Below, piece after piece: positions 45,019-52,965 of a stretch of 64,000 bases of DNA. A program made the position numbers and the translations under genes. The DNA is taken from the NCBI RefSeq assembly GCF_029223525.1, contig NZ_JARHTQ010000009.1, positions 124,001 to 188,000 of the forward strand. The letters are read 5' to 3'. The notes beneath the pieces are model-generated. The model searched no databases, had not been told where the DNA came from, and worked only from the letters and a program-made list of their open reading frames with translations. Source of the DNA: Streptantibioticus ferralitis. GTDB taxonomy: Bacteria > Actinomycetota > Actinomycetes > Streptomycetales > Streptomycetaceae. Each line of letters begins with the position of its first letter. Position 1 is the stretch's first letter.

Positions 45019-45049
45019 AAGGCCCCGACCGGCAACCGGTCGGGGCCTT
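45019..45049. terminator. Hairpin terminator downstream of the tRNA-Ser relic
   Basis: A 14-bp perfect stem (45019-45032 with 45036-45049) and a three-base loop. Relative to the minus-strand tRNA-Ser relic at 45070-45080 this is the normal position of a tRNA terminator. An equivalent hairpin is present next to the repeat copy at 56390. Confidence 0.8.
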
Positions 45050-45069
45050 CGTTTGCCCAGCTGGGCAGA

Positions 45070-45080
45070 GGCGGAGGATA
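45070..45080 (-). other. tRNA-Ser 3' end relic: truncated attachment site
   Basis: GGCGGAGGATA is the first 11 bases of the 63-bp core found at 47122 and 56390 (on the minus strand, the end of a tRNA-Ser). The match breaks at 45081. Terminator hairpin and heptamer pair lie to its left at the same distances as at 56390, so it is unlikely to be chance. Confidence 0.62.
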
Positions 45081-45093
45081 GAGACCGCGGACG

Positions 45094-45516
45094 TCACTTG
45101 CTTGCGTCCGGCCCGTACCACTGGAGAGGTTGTCCGGTCACAGCGGCGATGCATTCGAAGTCGTGGTCGCGGTGGAGAAGGGTGAGATCTTGGAGCTCGG
45201 CCGTGGCGGCTACCACCAAGTCGACAGCCCCGGCACTGCGATGCTGGCCGCGTTTGGTCAGGGCTTCCTGTACCTGCCACGCTCGGCTGTATGCCCGGTC
45301 GTCTACGGGCACCCACCCGAAGACGAGGCGCAGGTCTTCGATGCCGCGGGCGCGGTCCTCGGGGGAGCGGGCGCTGTAGAAGAACTCGAGTTCAGTGATC
45401 GGGCATGTTGCGATGAGCCCGGCCGACGCGGCCTGATCCCACCCGTACTGCTCCCCGTCGCTGCGCAAGAACCGCGCGAGTGCGCTGGTATCAATGAGGA
45501 ACTGTGCCGCGTTCAC
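45094..45516 (-). CDS. vapC: VapC-type PIN-domain toxin
   Basis: A 140-residue PIN-domain ribonuclease. Acidic site residues are seen in FLIDTSALAR (first Asp), ITELEFFYSAR (Glu) and AVDLVVAATA (later Asp). It begins 4 bases inside the antitoxin gene (ATGA at 45513-45516), the usual coupled order antitoxin then toxin. VapC toxins cleave specific tRNAs or rRNA when freed from VapB. The pair can stabilise the integrated element it lies in. Confidence 0.9.
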   Translation of the reverse strand: MNAAQFLIDTSALARFLRSDGEQYGWDQAASAGLIATCPITELEFFYSARSPEDRARGIEDLRLVFGWVPVDDRAYSRAWQVQEALTKRGQHRSAGAVDLVVAATAELQDLTLLHRDHDFECIAAVTGQPLQWYGPDASK

Positions 45517-45728
45517 CGGCGGTAGTTCCCCTTGTCCTCGAAGAGTTCCAGGTCGAAGGCCCCGTCGGCTGCGGCACTACGCAGCCGCGCCAACGCCAGT
45601 GCCCGCCTCCGGATATCGAGCACCTCCCGCAGGGCGGTGTTGACTGTTTCCTTCTTGGTGCTTGTACCGAGAGCTCGCGCGACTTCGGTCAGCAGTTCGT
45701 CGTCCAAGTCGATCACAGTCCGGCTCAT
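45513..45728 (-). CDS. vapB: VapB-type antitoxin
   Basis: A 71-residue ribbon-helix-helix antitoxin. The N-terminus MSRTVIDLDDELLTEVARAL and TSTKKETVNTALREVL match the VapB/DUF2191 family. The acidic C-terminus (AFDLELFEDKGNYRR) is the usual toxin-binding part. The ATG at 45728 is chosen by family; upstream DNA is AT-rich and includes a probable promoter. It would autoregulate the operon with VapC. Confidence 0.9.
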   Translation of the reverse strand: MSRTVIDLDDELLTEVARALGTSTKKETVNTALREVLDIRRRALALARLRSAAADGAFDLELFEDKGNYRR

Positions 45729-46073
45729 CGCCACCTCCGTATATCGCCGCAGATGTAAAGTATATCTACCATGATGCATCGTGATGCCTGAGTGGTCAAC
45801 CTGCGTGTGGGAGCGCCCAGGCCCGGCTGGAGTGTTGACCTCGTCGCGGAGCTGGCTTGGCGCCCCGGGGAAATCGTTTGTGCCGCGCACGAGCCATCCC
45901 TGTTCGACGGTGAACAGTGGGTGCCTTCGGCGCAGTATGAGGGAGGTGATCGCGCTTCAATCGGCGACTTCGTGCCGTTCACACGTGCTGGCGCACTCGC
46001 ATGTGGACGCGGATAGCCGCCGTCCCTGTCGGAAAGCTGCCTGCTGCCAGACGACCCGACTTGAGGTGAGCCT
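45729..46073. other. Mostly non-coding; one weak short ORF
   Basis: The AT-rich part at 45740-45785 is probably the vapBC promoter. On the plus strand 45792-46016 (GTG start, 74 codons) reads plausibly protein-like (ELAWRPGEIVCAAHEPSLFD) but has no Shine-Dalgarno and no family I know. It may be a gene end left by rearrangement. Confidence 0.35.
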
Positions 46074-46790
46074 GTGTCATTGGTGCTTTCGGCGGACGTG
46101 TTCAAATCGATCGAGTTGCAGGTCTCGCAGCTCTTCCGCAGACAGTTGATCTGTCCGCATCGCCCTGGCCAGTGGTGCTCGGTCAGCGAGCACCTCACGC
46201 TCTCGGAAGCGAAGGAGGTGGCGGCCCGCGAGGCCGCTGACGGCGTTCTACACGCCGCCCTGTGGTGGCGTGTAGGGCGCGACGCCCACAGCGATGCTCC
46301 CAACCTGGCTCGCCGTACCCAGTTGCTTGCCGTGGACTTCGTCGGCCCCTACCTGCGGAAGTCGGCCGCGAAGGTTTCAAGGACGCTCTGCGTCGATGTA
46401 GCGGATGTGAGGTCCGCTATGGTTTTCGGCGCGTTGTACGGGCTGGCTCTGACGGACGACGGTGACGACGTCCGGAACAAGATCATGCGAACCGCACATG
46501 ACGCCGGGTGGGCGGTGGAGCGGGCGAATCCGGTGGAGCGCACGACGGATCCGCACAGCCTTGTCGACCGCAGGGGCGGATGCGACGACTACACACCGGT
46601 GCGTGACGAATCGGACGTCCACGCGGTCGACGAGGTGGACGCTTCGCTGCGGGACAGGATCAGCGGCGAACGCTGGGGCGCGACTTTGCATCGGCTCGGG
46701 ATCCTCGAGGACTTCCTCACCAAGGGGTCGGGGCAGATGCCGGAGAGCGAGTCTGGCCTGTCTCATACGCAGCAGGAGGACGCCGAATGA
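46074..46790 (+). CDS. Unknown protein beside an attachment site
   Basis: A 238-residue protein that I do not recognise. It is soluble and mostly helical in appearance, with two cysteines near the N-terminus (LICPHRPGQWCSVSE). A conserved-looking middle reads VDFVGPYLRKSAAKVSRTLC, and the C-terminal third is polar and acidic. GTG at 46074 has GAGGTGA just upstream. It is coupled to the next gene (ATGA at 46787-46790). Position next to the 47122 att core suggests a replication, regulatory or excision role in a mobile element; that is inference only. Confidence 0.62.
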   Translation: MSLVLSADVFKSIELQVSQLFRRQLICPHRPGQWCSVSEHLTLSEAKEVAAREAADGVLHAALWWRVGRDAHSDAPNLARRTQLLAVDFVGPYLRKSAAKVSRTLCVDVADVRSAMVFGALYGLALTDDGDDVRNKIMRTAHDAGWAVERANPVERTTDPHSLVDRRGGCDDYTPVRDESDVHAVDEVDASLRDRISGERWGATLHRLGILEDFLTKGSGQMPESESGLSHTQQEDAE

Positions 46791-47047
46791 ATGCGAACAG
46801 TGGGCGGGTGTCGCAGTGGTTCTCCATGCCCATGCCGCTAGGGAAGGTGGCTGGCCTCCTCGACATCGACCCGGCGAAAGCACCCGGACTGGTGAGAGCG
46901 GGCCGATTCCCGTGCCGTGTCACGAAGGTCAGGGGCAAGTACGTGGCCACTGTCGGGGACGTGATGGAGGCCATGGGCATCGAAGACCCCGTCGTACAGA
47001 CCGACGACCTACGGGCTGGAGCCGATTTCGCGAAGCGATGGGATTGA
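46787..47047 (+). CDS. Small putative excisionase / HTH protein
   Basis: An 86-residue protein with MPLGKVAGLLDIDPAKAPGL followed by VRAGRFPCRVTKVRGKYVAT, which resembles the helix-turn-helix plus wing of excisionase/MerR-like proteins that read element ends. It ends 75 bases from the tRNA-Ser att core at 47122. It overlaps the preceding gene by four bases. Assignment as Xis rests on size, motif shape and position, not on a firm family match. Confidence 0.55.
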   Translation: MNANSGRVSQWFSMPMPLGKVAGLLDIDPAKAPGLVRAGRFPCRVTKVRGKYVATVGDVMEAMGIEDPVVQTDDLRAGADFAKRWD

Positions 47048-47078
47048 GACCCCTGCCCACCGACGCCTGGGCGCAATG

Positions 47079-47117
47079 CCAGAGGGCCGACCCGCGGAGT
47101 CGGATCGGCCCTCTGGA
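47079..47117. terminator. Hairpin between element gene and att core
   Basis: CCAGAGGGCCGA (47079-47090) pairs perfectly with TCGGCCCTCTGG (47106-47117). It ends the 46074-47047 gene pair, and sits where a tRNA-Ser terminator would be relative to the core at 47122. Confidence 0.78.
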
Positions 47118-47121
47118 CCAG

Positions 47122-47184
47122 GCGGAGGATACGAGATTCGAACTCGTGAGGGGTTGCCCCCAACACGCTTTCCAACTGTTCGTC
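47122..47184 (-). other. Attachment core 1: 3' half of tRNA-Ser(GGA)
   Basis: This 63-base sequence is repeated perfectly at 56390-56452. On the minus strand it encodes the anticodon loop TTGGAAA, the GCGTG half-stem, the long variable arm, the T arm ACGAG-TTCGAAT-CTCGT and the acceptor end ATCCTCC of a type II tRNA-Ser. The 5' half does not follow, since the sequence turns into CTGTTCGT shared by both copies, so this is an integration core and not a tRNA gene. Confidence 0.88.
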
Positions 47185-47271
47185 CGGGGGTTCGGGGAGG
47201 GACACGGGTGTTCTGACCTGGGGTGGAGTTCCTCATGCACGGGACTCTGGACGGGGCTGGACGGGGGCCAA

Positions 47272-47290
47272 TGAGACCAGAACTGAGACC
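47272..47290. repeat. Paired TGAGACC heptamers: probable integrase arm site of element X (left)
   Basis: TGAGACC at 47272-47278 and 47284-47290, 12 bases apart, starting 88 bases to the right of core 1. The identical pair lies at 56309-56327, just inside the other end of the same element. Confidence 0.7.
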
Positions 47291-47357
47291 ATAGGGCCGA
47301 CAGTCTCCCCTGCTCATAGGGGTGATCGGGCTTGACGGCCCGGGGGCTCCAGCGAGG

Positions 47358-47855
47358 CTAGTGCCAACCGCGGAGGGTGACTTCCGGGCCTCCCGTGAGG
47401 TAGCGGTGGAGGGCGCTGCTGGTGCTCGGGACGAATTCCTCGGGAAGGGCGCGGGTGTCGGCCCAGCAGACCCGGGCGTGTTTGCCAGGCTCGCGGTTCT
47501 CAGGCTCGCCGGTCCATGCGTGGGTGGCGAAGACGACGGTGAGGAAGCCGTTGGGGGCTTCGACGCCCCAGGCGCCATGGATGATGTGGGCGACGCGAAG
47601 AGAATCGAGCGTGACGATCAGGCCGGTCTCCTCGCGGAGTTCGCGGACGGCTGTCTCGGTGATGGCCTCACCCGGCTCACTCTTGCCGACGGGCAGGTCC
47701 CACATGCCCGGCGCGAACTTGGCGTCAGGGCCACGCTGCAGGAGTACGACGCGACCTCCGGCCCTGTCGTGGACGATGACAGCTGCGACCAGGAGGGTCA
47801 TCGAGTCGAGGGCGGGCTTGAGGGCGCGGGGTTCACCGGTCTTCTGCTGAGTCAC
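47358..47855 (-). CDS. NUDIX hydrolase (1)
   Basis: A 165-residue NUDIX protein with a complete Nudix box GKSEPGEAITETAVRELREE followed by TGL, so metal binding should be intact. The N-terminal strand is LLVAAVIVHDRAGGRVVLLQ. It hydrolyses some nucleoside diphosphate linked to another group; the substrate is not readable. It is the last gene of a six-gene minus-strand operon in element X, 118 bases after a second NUDIX gene. Confidence 0.9.
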   Translation of the reverse strand: MTQQKTGEPRALKPALDSMTLLVAAVIVHDRAGGRVVLLQRGPDAKFAPGMWDLPVGKSEPGEAITETAVRELREETGLIVTLDSLRVAHIIHGAWGVEAPNGFLTVVFATHAWTGEPENREPGKHARVCWADTRALPEEFVPSTSSALHRYLTGGPEVTLRGWH

Positions 47856-47973
47856 GATGGTTCCTTCGTTCGCCGGGATGTTGGGCGTGCTGGCTCAGGG
47901 CTTCCCCGGAGGCGGGCGGTCGCCCCTCCATGCAGAGGGGGGCATCGGTACAGGGGCGACCTGAGCGTCCGCG

Positions 47974-48546
47974 TTAGCGAACCGCTTGAGCAATACGCAA
48001 CCGCAGGGCCTGGTCATGGATGCTGTCGACATCGCGCCATGCCGCGTCGGCGACCTCTTCGGTCTGCAGCTGGCCGACCTCGGCCGTGGTGCGGAAGAGG
48101 AACCGGAAGTCGATGTGCTGGTGGTCCGGCTCGCCCTTGGCCCCGTTGGCCGGGATGGGGTGGACGTCGACGTGGAGGGGGCTGTCGCTGACGGGGTTGA
48201 CGGTGTCGGCCGGGATGCCGGTCTCCTCGGCAAGCTCACGGCGGGCAGCTTCCTGCAGGGTGGTGTCGTCGGCCTCAAGGTGGCCGCCAGGCAGGAGCCA
48301 CTTGCCGGTGGCGAGGTGGTGGATGTGCAGGATGCGTCCGTCTGGCTGGGCGAGGATCGCGCCTGCGGTCGCGTGGCCGCGGAACTCCTTGCGGGAGGTG
48401 AGGTCGGCTCCGGCATCGATCAGGTCGAGTGCGGGTGCGAGGTCGGGTTTGTCCTCGGGGTGCTGGTCGAGGTAGGCGGTCAGGGTGGTGCGGATGTGGT
48501 CTGCCGTGATGGCCAAGTCGATCACCTGTTGAAGTAGTTGAGCCAA
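47974..48546 (-). CDS. NUDIX hydrolase (2)
   Basis: A 190-residue NUDIX protein. A helical N-terminal 55 residues (LAITADHIRTTLTAYLDQHP) precedes the catalytic domain. The box GGHLEADDTTLQEAARRELA followed by EETGIPA is complete. Its start region overlaps the end of the SAH-hydrolase-like gene by 25 bases, indicating tight coupling. It differs clearly from NUDIX 1, so the two probably act on different substrates or steps. Confidence 0.88.
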   Translation of the reverse strand: MAQLLQQVIDLAITADHIRTTLTAYLDQHPEDKPDLAPALDLIDAGADLTSRKEFRGHATAGAILAQPDGRILHIHHLATGKWLLPGGHLEADDTTLQEAARRELAEETGIPADTVNPVSDSPLHVDVHPIPANGAKGEPDHQHIDFRFLFRTTAEVGQLQTEEVADAAWRDVDSIHDQALRLRIAQAVR

Positions 48547-49643
48547 GTTGCCGCGATGGCGGCGCGGTCGACTGCGGGGACCTCGTGCATGCCGGGGGCG
48601 AGATCCGCGCGGGTGAGCATCCTGATCCCGGCGAGTATCTCGGCTTGGACCAGGAAGATGAACGGCCCGACGCTGGCGCCATGCAGGAAGTTGACGGCGT
48701 TTCCACCGTTGGCCAGGTAGAAGTAGTGGCCCGTGGTCTGGTACCGGGTGACGTGCTCGCCGACCATGGTGCGGGTATAGACGTCCGGGAGTCCGGCGAG
48801 TTCCAGTTCGTCCTCGCTGGAGGTGACGGTGGCGACGTAGGCGCCGTTGCGCAGGTGCGGGAAGTCCTCGCCGTGTAGGGAGACCGCGCCGGTCGCGCAG
48901 AGCACCAGCCCCGCTTCCGTTAGCGCGGCCTCGCGGTCTCGGGCGACGGTGAAGCCCTGGGAGAGGGCCTGGGTGCGGCGTACGGGGTCGATGTCAAAGA
49001 CGTTGACCTGGACGCCTTTGACTTGCAGCAGTCGGGCGATGGAGGAGCCGAGTTTGCCGAAACCGATCACCAAAGCGGGGCGGCCGTGGAGAATGTCGCC
49101 GCGCTCGCGCATGACGGCCTCGGTGGAGAAGACCACAGATTGGCCGACGAGGAAGTCTTCAGGATCCTTCAGGGGTGAGCGGGCGACGGAGATCACCGGG
49201 CAGGGCAGCTTGTCGAGATCGGCATAGCGGCGGTGACCGTTCTCGGTGTCCTCGATCACGCCTAGGACGTGGCCGGAGAAGCGGTCATGCAGGTCCGTGA
49301 GAGTGGGGGCGAAGTAGCCGCCGACGTCCAGCAGAACGATAGGCTCGGCGGTCGCCCTGGACTCGACGTAGTCCAGCGCGGCTTCGGGGTCGATGAACAG
49401 CTCACGGGAGAGCGCGTCGACCGGGGTGGTCTTCTCGACCTCGCGCCGGGCGGCGGGATTGATCGACTTGGGTTTGGGCAGCACCGCCCGCAGCCGGGTG
49501 AGGGAGGCGACCGCGCGAACGAAGGCAGGCCGCTCCGGCAGCAGGTGTGTGACCAGGAAGGATGTCGCCTGCTCGTCGGGGGTGAACTGGGCGGTGATCT
49601 TGGCGAAGTAGGCGTCCAGCCGGGCGCGTTCGAAGGATTCCAT
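48522..49643 (-). CDS. S-adenosylhomocysteine hydrolase-like NAD-binding protein
   Basis: A 373-residue protein with an SAH-hydrolase-like dinucleotide domain: VIGFGKLGSSIARLLQVKGV, then NVFDIDPVRRTQAL and LVLCATGAVSLHG, resembling the NAD fold and its following strand. It is shorter than real AdoHcy hydrolases (about 430-490 residues), and I cannot find their full substrate signature. The C-terminal HYFYLANGGNAVNFLHG segment resembles the end of the family. It may hydrolyse or oxidise a modified nucleoside. The start is ATG at 49643 with GAGGGAACTGCC upstream. Both flanking genes are in the same operon. Confidence 0.8.
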   Translation of the reverse strand: MESFERARLDAYFAKITAQFTPDEQATSFLVTHLLPERPAFVRAVASLTRLRAVLPKPKSINPAARREVEKTTPVDALSRELFIDPEAALDYVESRATAEPIVLLDVGGYFAPTLTDLHDRFSGHVLGVIEDTENGHRRYADLDKLPCPVISVARSPLKDPEDFLVGQSVVFSTEAVMRERGDILHGRPALVIGFGKLGSSIARLLQVKGVQVNVFDIDPVRRTQALSQGFTVARDREAALTEAGLVLCATGAVSLHGEDFPHLRNGAYVATVTSSEDELELAGLPDVYTRTMVGEHVTRYQTTGHYFYLANGGNAVNFLHGASVGPFIFLVQAEILAGIRMLTRADLAPGMHEVPAVDRAAIAATWLNYFNR

Positions 49644-49694
49644 GGCAGTTCCCTCTCATCCGTCTGTGCGGATTCGTGCATGGAAGGGCTGGCT

Positions 49695-50171
49695 TCAAGT
49701 GGTGCGGGCGAGGCCGAACAGCAACCGGTCAGCGGTGAGTTCGGTGTCCAGGTAGGTATCAACGCGGGTGGCGTCGGCGGACTGCGGCAGCGCGTCCAGG
49801 CCGACCATCACGATGGCCTCGCAGGATCGGGTGAGCAGTGCGGTCCAGCGGGGGTGGGTGGGCAGCCGTAGTCCGTAGCGGCTGCCGTGGAAGCGCATCA
49901 GCACCTGGTCGCCGATGATCTGCAACCGTCCCGGCAGGACGGGCAAAGGGTCTCGGGCGTCGGCCAGGCCGCCAAGGGAGACTGCGATCAGTCGCATCCG
50001 GGCCTCGATCGCCTCGGGGGTGTCGTGGCTGGTGCGGTCGGGTGGGTGGGTGAGCAGGACGTGCCCGACATGTTGACCGTCTGGCGCCATTCCGGGCCAG
50101 GTCCAGGCTCCGAGGGAGGCCAGCAGCCCCGGTCTCGGCCCGATGAGCGGCTGCGGGATGCGGGTCAGCAT
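49695..50171 (-). CDS. Unknown protein of the element X operon
   Basis: A 158-residue protein without a family I can name. It is probably cytosolic. Recognisable stretches are MLTRIPQPLIGPRPGLLASL, HVGHVLLTHPPDRTSHDT and LPGRLQIIGDQVLMRFHGSR. The ATG at 50171 overlaps the stop of the ATPase-fold gene upstream by seven bases, which selects this start over longer ones. The position between a regulator and an SAH-hydrolase-like gene is the only hint of role. Confidence 0.68.
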   Translation of the reverse strand: MLTRIPQPLIGPRPGLLASLGAWTWPGMAPDGQHVGHVLLTHPPDRTSHDTPEAIEARMRLIAVSLGGLADARDPLPVLPGRLQIIGDQVLMRFHGSRYGLRLPTHPRWTALLTRSCEAIVMVGLDALPQSADATRVDTYLDTELTADRLLFGLARTT

Positions 50172-50584
50172 GCTGCCTCCCGGACGGCGGCGACGGCCTT
50201 GAACCGCAACCAGACGATCTTCCCGGAGGGCTGCCGGTCGCAGACGCCCCACTCATCCGCGAGTTCCTCGACGATCAACAGCCCTCGTCCAGAGGCGTCC
50301 GACGGTTTCGAATGGCGGACCTGTGGCCGGTGGCCGTCATGGCGGCTGTCGTGTACTTCCAGGAGTACGAAGTCGTTGTCTTCGACGGTCAGTCTGACCA
50401 GGAAGCCGATTCCGGGCTCGGTGCCGTGAACGAGCGCGTTGGTGGCCAGCTCGGAGACACACAGCCGGATGTCGTCGGCGTCCATGTCCAGTCCCCAGGC
50501 CATCAGGGTTGCGGTGGTGAACTCCCTGGCCCGGCTCACGGATTCGAGCTTCGGCTCGAAGTACTTCTGCATCACCTCGGGCAT
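50165..50584 (-). CDS. HATPase-fold (RsbW-like) regulatory protein (1)
   Basis: A 139-residue GHKL ATPase-fold protein like the anti-sigma kinases of Streptomyces. The N box is RLCVSELATNALVHGTE, G1 is VLLEVHDSR, and G2 is SGRGLLIVEELADEWGV. The start is ATG at 50584 (MPEVMQKYFEPKL). It has the same length and the same motifs as the protein at 61535-61954 in element Y. It probably controls a sigma factor or regulator of the operon; a partner is not evident. Confidence 0.86.
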   Translation of the reverse strand: MPEVMQKYFEPKLESVSRAREFTTATLMAWGLDMDADDIRLCVSELATNALVHGTEPGIGFLVRLTVEDNDFVLLEVHDSRHDGHRPQVRHSKPSDASGRGLLIVEELADEWGVCDRQPSGKIVWLRFKAVAAVREAAC

Positions 50585-50592
50585 GGCGGGCC

Positions 50593-51021
50593 TCACGTCT
50601 CCGCGTCCAGGGCCCGGCTGCGGCGGCGAGGCCGGGCCGCACTGGACGAGTTGGAGATGCGGTGGCCGGCCGATCGGGGCCTGCGGCTGTCGCGGATCAG
50701 CAGCAGCCGAGCCCCGGCCGCCTCGATCCGTTTCTCCCGGTCGGCGGCTATCGCCTTGGGGCCGAGGTGGGAGGCGGACGGCAGCACGACGCCATAGGCG
50801 TCGGGTAGCGACAAGACGTCCAGCAGTCCGGTGAACGCTGCGGAGACGACGTCGGTGGAGCGTTCGGTGAACACCCCGGACAGCAGCAGTTCGTGCTGGC
50901 GGCAGTACTCGGCCAGCGAAGCGGCCAGTGCCTCCTGTCGGGTGGCCGGGGCCCGCGCCAGCCGCAGGAAACCGTAGACGGCCGGGCCGTTGACCGGGCG
51001 ATGCTCCGTGAGGGGTTCCAT
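50593..51021 (-). CDS. Resolvase-fold-like protein lacking the catalytic serine
   Basis: A 142-residue protein. AVYGFLRLARAPATRQEALA, CRQHELLLSGVFTERSTDVV and DAYGVVLPSASHLGPKAIAA follow the pattern of serine-recombinase N-terminal domains. The position of the nucleophilic Ser (as in RVS) holds Ala in FLRLARA, so recombinase activity is not expected. No DNA-binding domain follows; the C-terminus is Arg/Ser-rich. It is the first gene of the minus-strand operon and lies 8 bases before the ATPase-fold gene. Such proteins occur near regulators in Streptomyces; the role is unknown. Confidence 0.62.
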   Translation of the reverse strand: MEPLTEHRPVNGPAVYGFLRLARAPATRQEALAASLAEYCRQHELLLSGVFTERSTDVVSAAFTGLLDVLSLPDAYGVVLPSASHLGPKAIAADREKRIEAAGARLLLIRDSRRPRSAGHRISNSSSAARPRRRSRALDAET

Positions 51022-51176
51022 GCTGTAGACCGTCCAAAGGCTTGAGGCGGTGGTCACAGTCCGAGGGTGTCCGAGACCCAACGTCCATGGAATGAACCGC
51101 TGTTGCACTTCCGTGGCACTTCCATCCCCCCGGTTGAGTTCCCGTGCTTCGATGGCGGCTCAGAAGGGAGCGACGC

Positions 51177-52271
51177 GTGGCGACCGTGCACCACTGGACC
51201 GGCCTGGAGGCCCGAGCGCTGCGTCTGGCCTTGCGGATGAGCGTCCGCGCTTTCGCCGAACACCTCGGCGTCGGCGTCCGCACCGTCTCCAAGTGGGAGA
51301 AGCTCCTCACCGCCACCGAGCCCCGTCCCGACACCCAGGCCATCTTGGACACCGCGCTGGCCCGCGCGGATGCCGCCGTTCATCTGCGGTTCGAGACGAA
51401 CCTGTCCGAGGCCGGACGCCCGTCGTCTGGCCGCCGAGTGACGGCTACCGGGCCAAGGGCCTGGGAGTACGAATCGTGGACCGACGACCTGGAACGCGGC
51501 GTCGTCGCCTTGTCCCGGCAGAACTTCGCCTTCGCCAACAACCTGCTGAACCGCTGGCTGGGGCGCTTCAAGCCGCTGCGGTTGGATGACAAGGGCCTAT
51601 ATCTGCTCGCACGCTCGACCGCCCTGCTCGGTGACCTGCGGCGCGACCAGGGCGCCGTCCTCGGGCCGCTGTCGGCCCAGCACTCTTATGCCGGTGCCCG
51701 CTCGATCTTCACCCAGCTCGACATCCCCCGCCGCGTCGCCCAGCTCGACCTGTCTCTGGCGGTGGTCGCCGAGATGTCTGACAAGTTGGAGATAGCCGCA
51801 CGCCACTACGAAGCCCTCGCGGTCGATGACCGCCTGGCCCGCCGTGACCGGGCTCGGGCCAGGTTGTGGGTGGGAACCGCCTTGAGCAAGGACGGCAACC
51901 ACGACTATGCCGCCCGCGTCATGCTCGCCGCGACTCGCGAGTTCGAGGACCTGTCCGAGCCCGACGACTGGTCAGTCGCCCACCAGAAACTCGCCCTGGC
52001 CCACCGCGGAGCGGGCCAGTTAGACCAGGCCCTGCACTTCATCGATATCGCCCGCAGCACCGGCGTAATGGACTCGCCAATGCAGCGGGTGCGCTTGGAC
52101 ACTGCCCATGGTCACATCCTGCTGTCCGACCCGGCCACCCGGGATGATGGGCTGCGGGTGCTCGATGACGCCGGGAAGCTGGCCGCCAAGGTCGGCCTGA
52201 GCCACCAGCTCCGCAGCATCGAGAGCATCCGGAGGATAACCGAGGGGGCATCCGGCCCCCGGCGACGGTGA
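51177..52271 (+). CDS. XRE-family regulator with TPR domain (element X)
   Basis: A 364-residue regulator. The N-terminal helix-turn-helix (residues 8-60: LALRMSVRAFAEHLGVGVRT, VSKWEK) is followed by helical TPR-like repeats to the C-terminus. It is divergent from the six-gene operon and upstream of YdcF and WbqC genes, so it likely controls both arms. GTG at 51177 has GAAGGGAG seven bases upstream. The last 95 bases are duplicated at 41873 in the wrecked element to the left. The signal it senses is unknown. Confidence 0.88.
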   Translation: MATVHHWTGLEARALRLALRMSVRAFAEHLGVGVRTVSKWEKLLTATEPRPDTQAILDTALARADAAVHLRFETNLSEAGRPSSGRRVTATGPRAWEYESWTDDLERGVVALSRQNFAFANNLLNRWLGRFKPLRLDDKGLYLLARSTALLGDLRRDQGAVLGPLSAQHSYAGARSIFTQLDIPRRVAQLDLSLAVVAEMSDKLEIAARHYEALAVDDRLARRDRARARLWVGTALSKDGNHDYAARVMLAATREFEDLSEPDDWSVAHQKLALAHRGAGQLDQALHFIDIARSTGVMDSPMQRVRLDTAHGHILLSDPATRDDGLRVLDDAGKLAAKVGLSHQLRSIESIRRITEGASGPRRR

Positions 52272-52439
52272 CCAGGGAGATGCAGCGTGACGGACAACCA
52301 GCGGGCCTTGACCGAGGTTCAACGGCAGCAGGCCAAGCTGATCTGGGACTACCACCAGATGCACCACCAAGTCCGGCCGGTGGATGCCGCGATCGGCCTG
52401 GGCAGCCACGACCTGGGGGTGCCCGTCTACTGTGCCCAG
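52175..52439 (+). repeat. 265-bp repeat, copy B (partner 41873-42137)
   Basis: The intact version of the repeated segment. It spans the end of the XRE-TPR gene and the first 50 codons of the ydcF-like gene; about 94% identical by eye to the other copy. Confidence 0.9.
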
Positions 52440-52955
52440 TTGTACCGCGCCGGGCTCTTCCCCACCCTGGTGTTCACCGGGGGTCCCAACCCCACCGCCC
52501 CCGAGCGATTCCCGCGCGGCGAGGCCGTTCACTTCCGCGAGCACGCCATGGAACTCGGCGTCCCCGACAAGGCGATCCTCGTGGAGCCGAAGGCCCGCAA
52601 CACCGGCCAGAACATCACGTTCTCCCGCGAAGTCCTGACCGCCGCCGGTATCACCGTGAAGACCGTGCTGCTGGTGTCCATGCCGTATATGGAGCGACGC
52701 TCCTTCGCTACCGCCCGCAAGCTCTGGCCCGAGGTCAAGGTGATCTGTGCCTCGGAGCCACTGGAGTTCGACGACTACCTCAAGAGCATCGGCGACGAGA
52801 AGCTCGTCACCGACCAGCTCGTCGGCGACCTGCAGAGGGTGATCGAGTACCCCAAGCTCGGGTTCGCCATCGAGCAGGACGTCCCGGAGGACGTGCATGC
52901 CGCCTACGAATCCCTTATCCGCGACGGATTCACCAGCCGCCTCATCAACTCCTGA
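52287..52955 (+). CDS. YdcF/DUF218-family protein
   Basis: A 222-residue protein of the YdcF/SanA-like (DUF218) family. It is soluble because no transmembrane anchor is present. The domain begins AAIGLGSHDLGVPVYCAQLY, continues TLVFTGGPNPTAPERFPRGE, and has EPKARNTGQNITFSREVL, the conserved Asn/Glu-rich motif, then VLLVSMPYMERRSFATARK. E. coli YdcF binds SAM; a reaction is not established. GTG at 52287 has GGGAG eight bases upstream. It follows the XRE-TPR gene by 15 bases and is probably co-transcribed with it. Confidence 0.88.
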   Translation: MTDNQRALTEVQRQQAKLIWDYHQMHHQVRPVDAAIGLGSHDLGVPVYCAQLYRAGLFPTLVFTGGPNPTAPERFPRGEAVHFREHAMELGVPDKAILVEPKARNTGQNITFSREVLTAAGITVKTVLLVSMPYMERRSFATARKLWPEVKVICASEPLEFDDYLKSIGDEKLVTDQLVGDLQRVIEYPKLGFAIEQDVPEDVHAAYESLIRDGFTSRLINS

Positions 52956-52965
52956 CCTGCCGCGC

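Noticed and set aside
45725-46303. 192-codon minus-strand frame next to vapB
   Set aside because: It is Ser/Arg/Thr-rich without domain or start signal and covers the vapB promoter and the start of the plus-strand gene at 46074.
47045-47051. Single TGAGACC left of attachment core 1 as an arm site
   Set aside because: There is only one heptamer, with no partner 12 bases away, and its distance to the core (71 bases) does not fit the 63 seen elsewhere. It also overlaps a stop codon.
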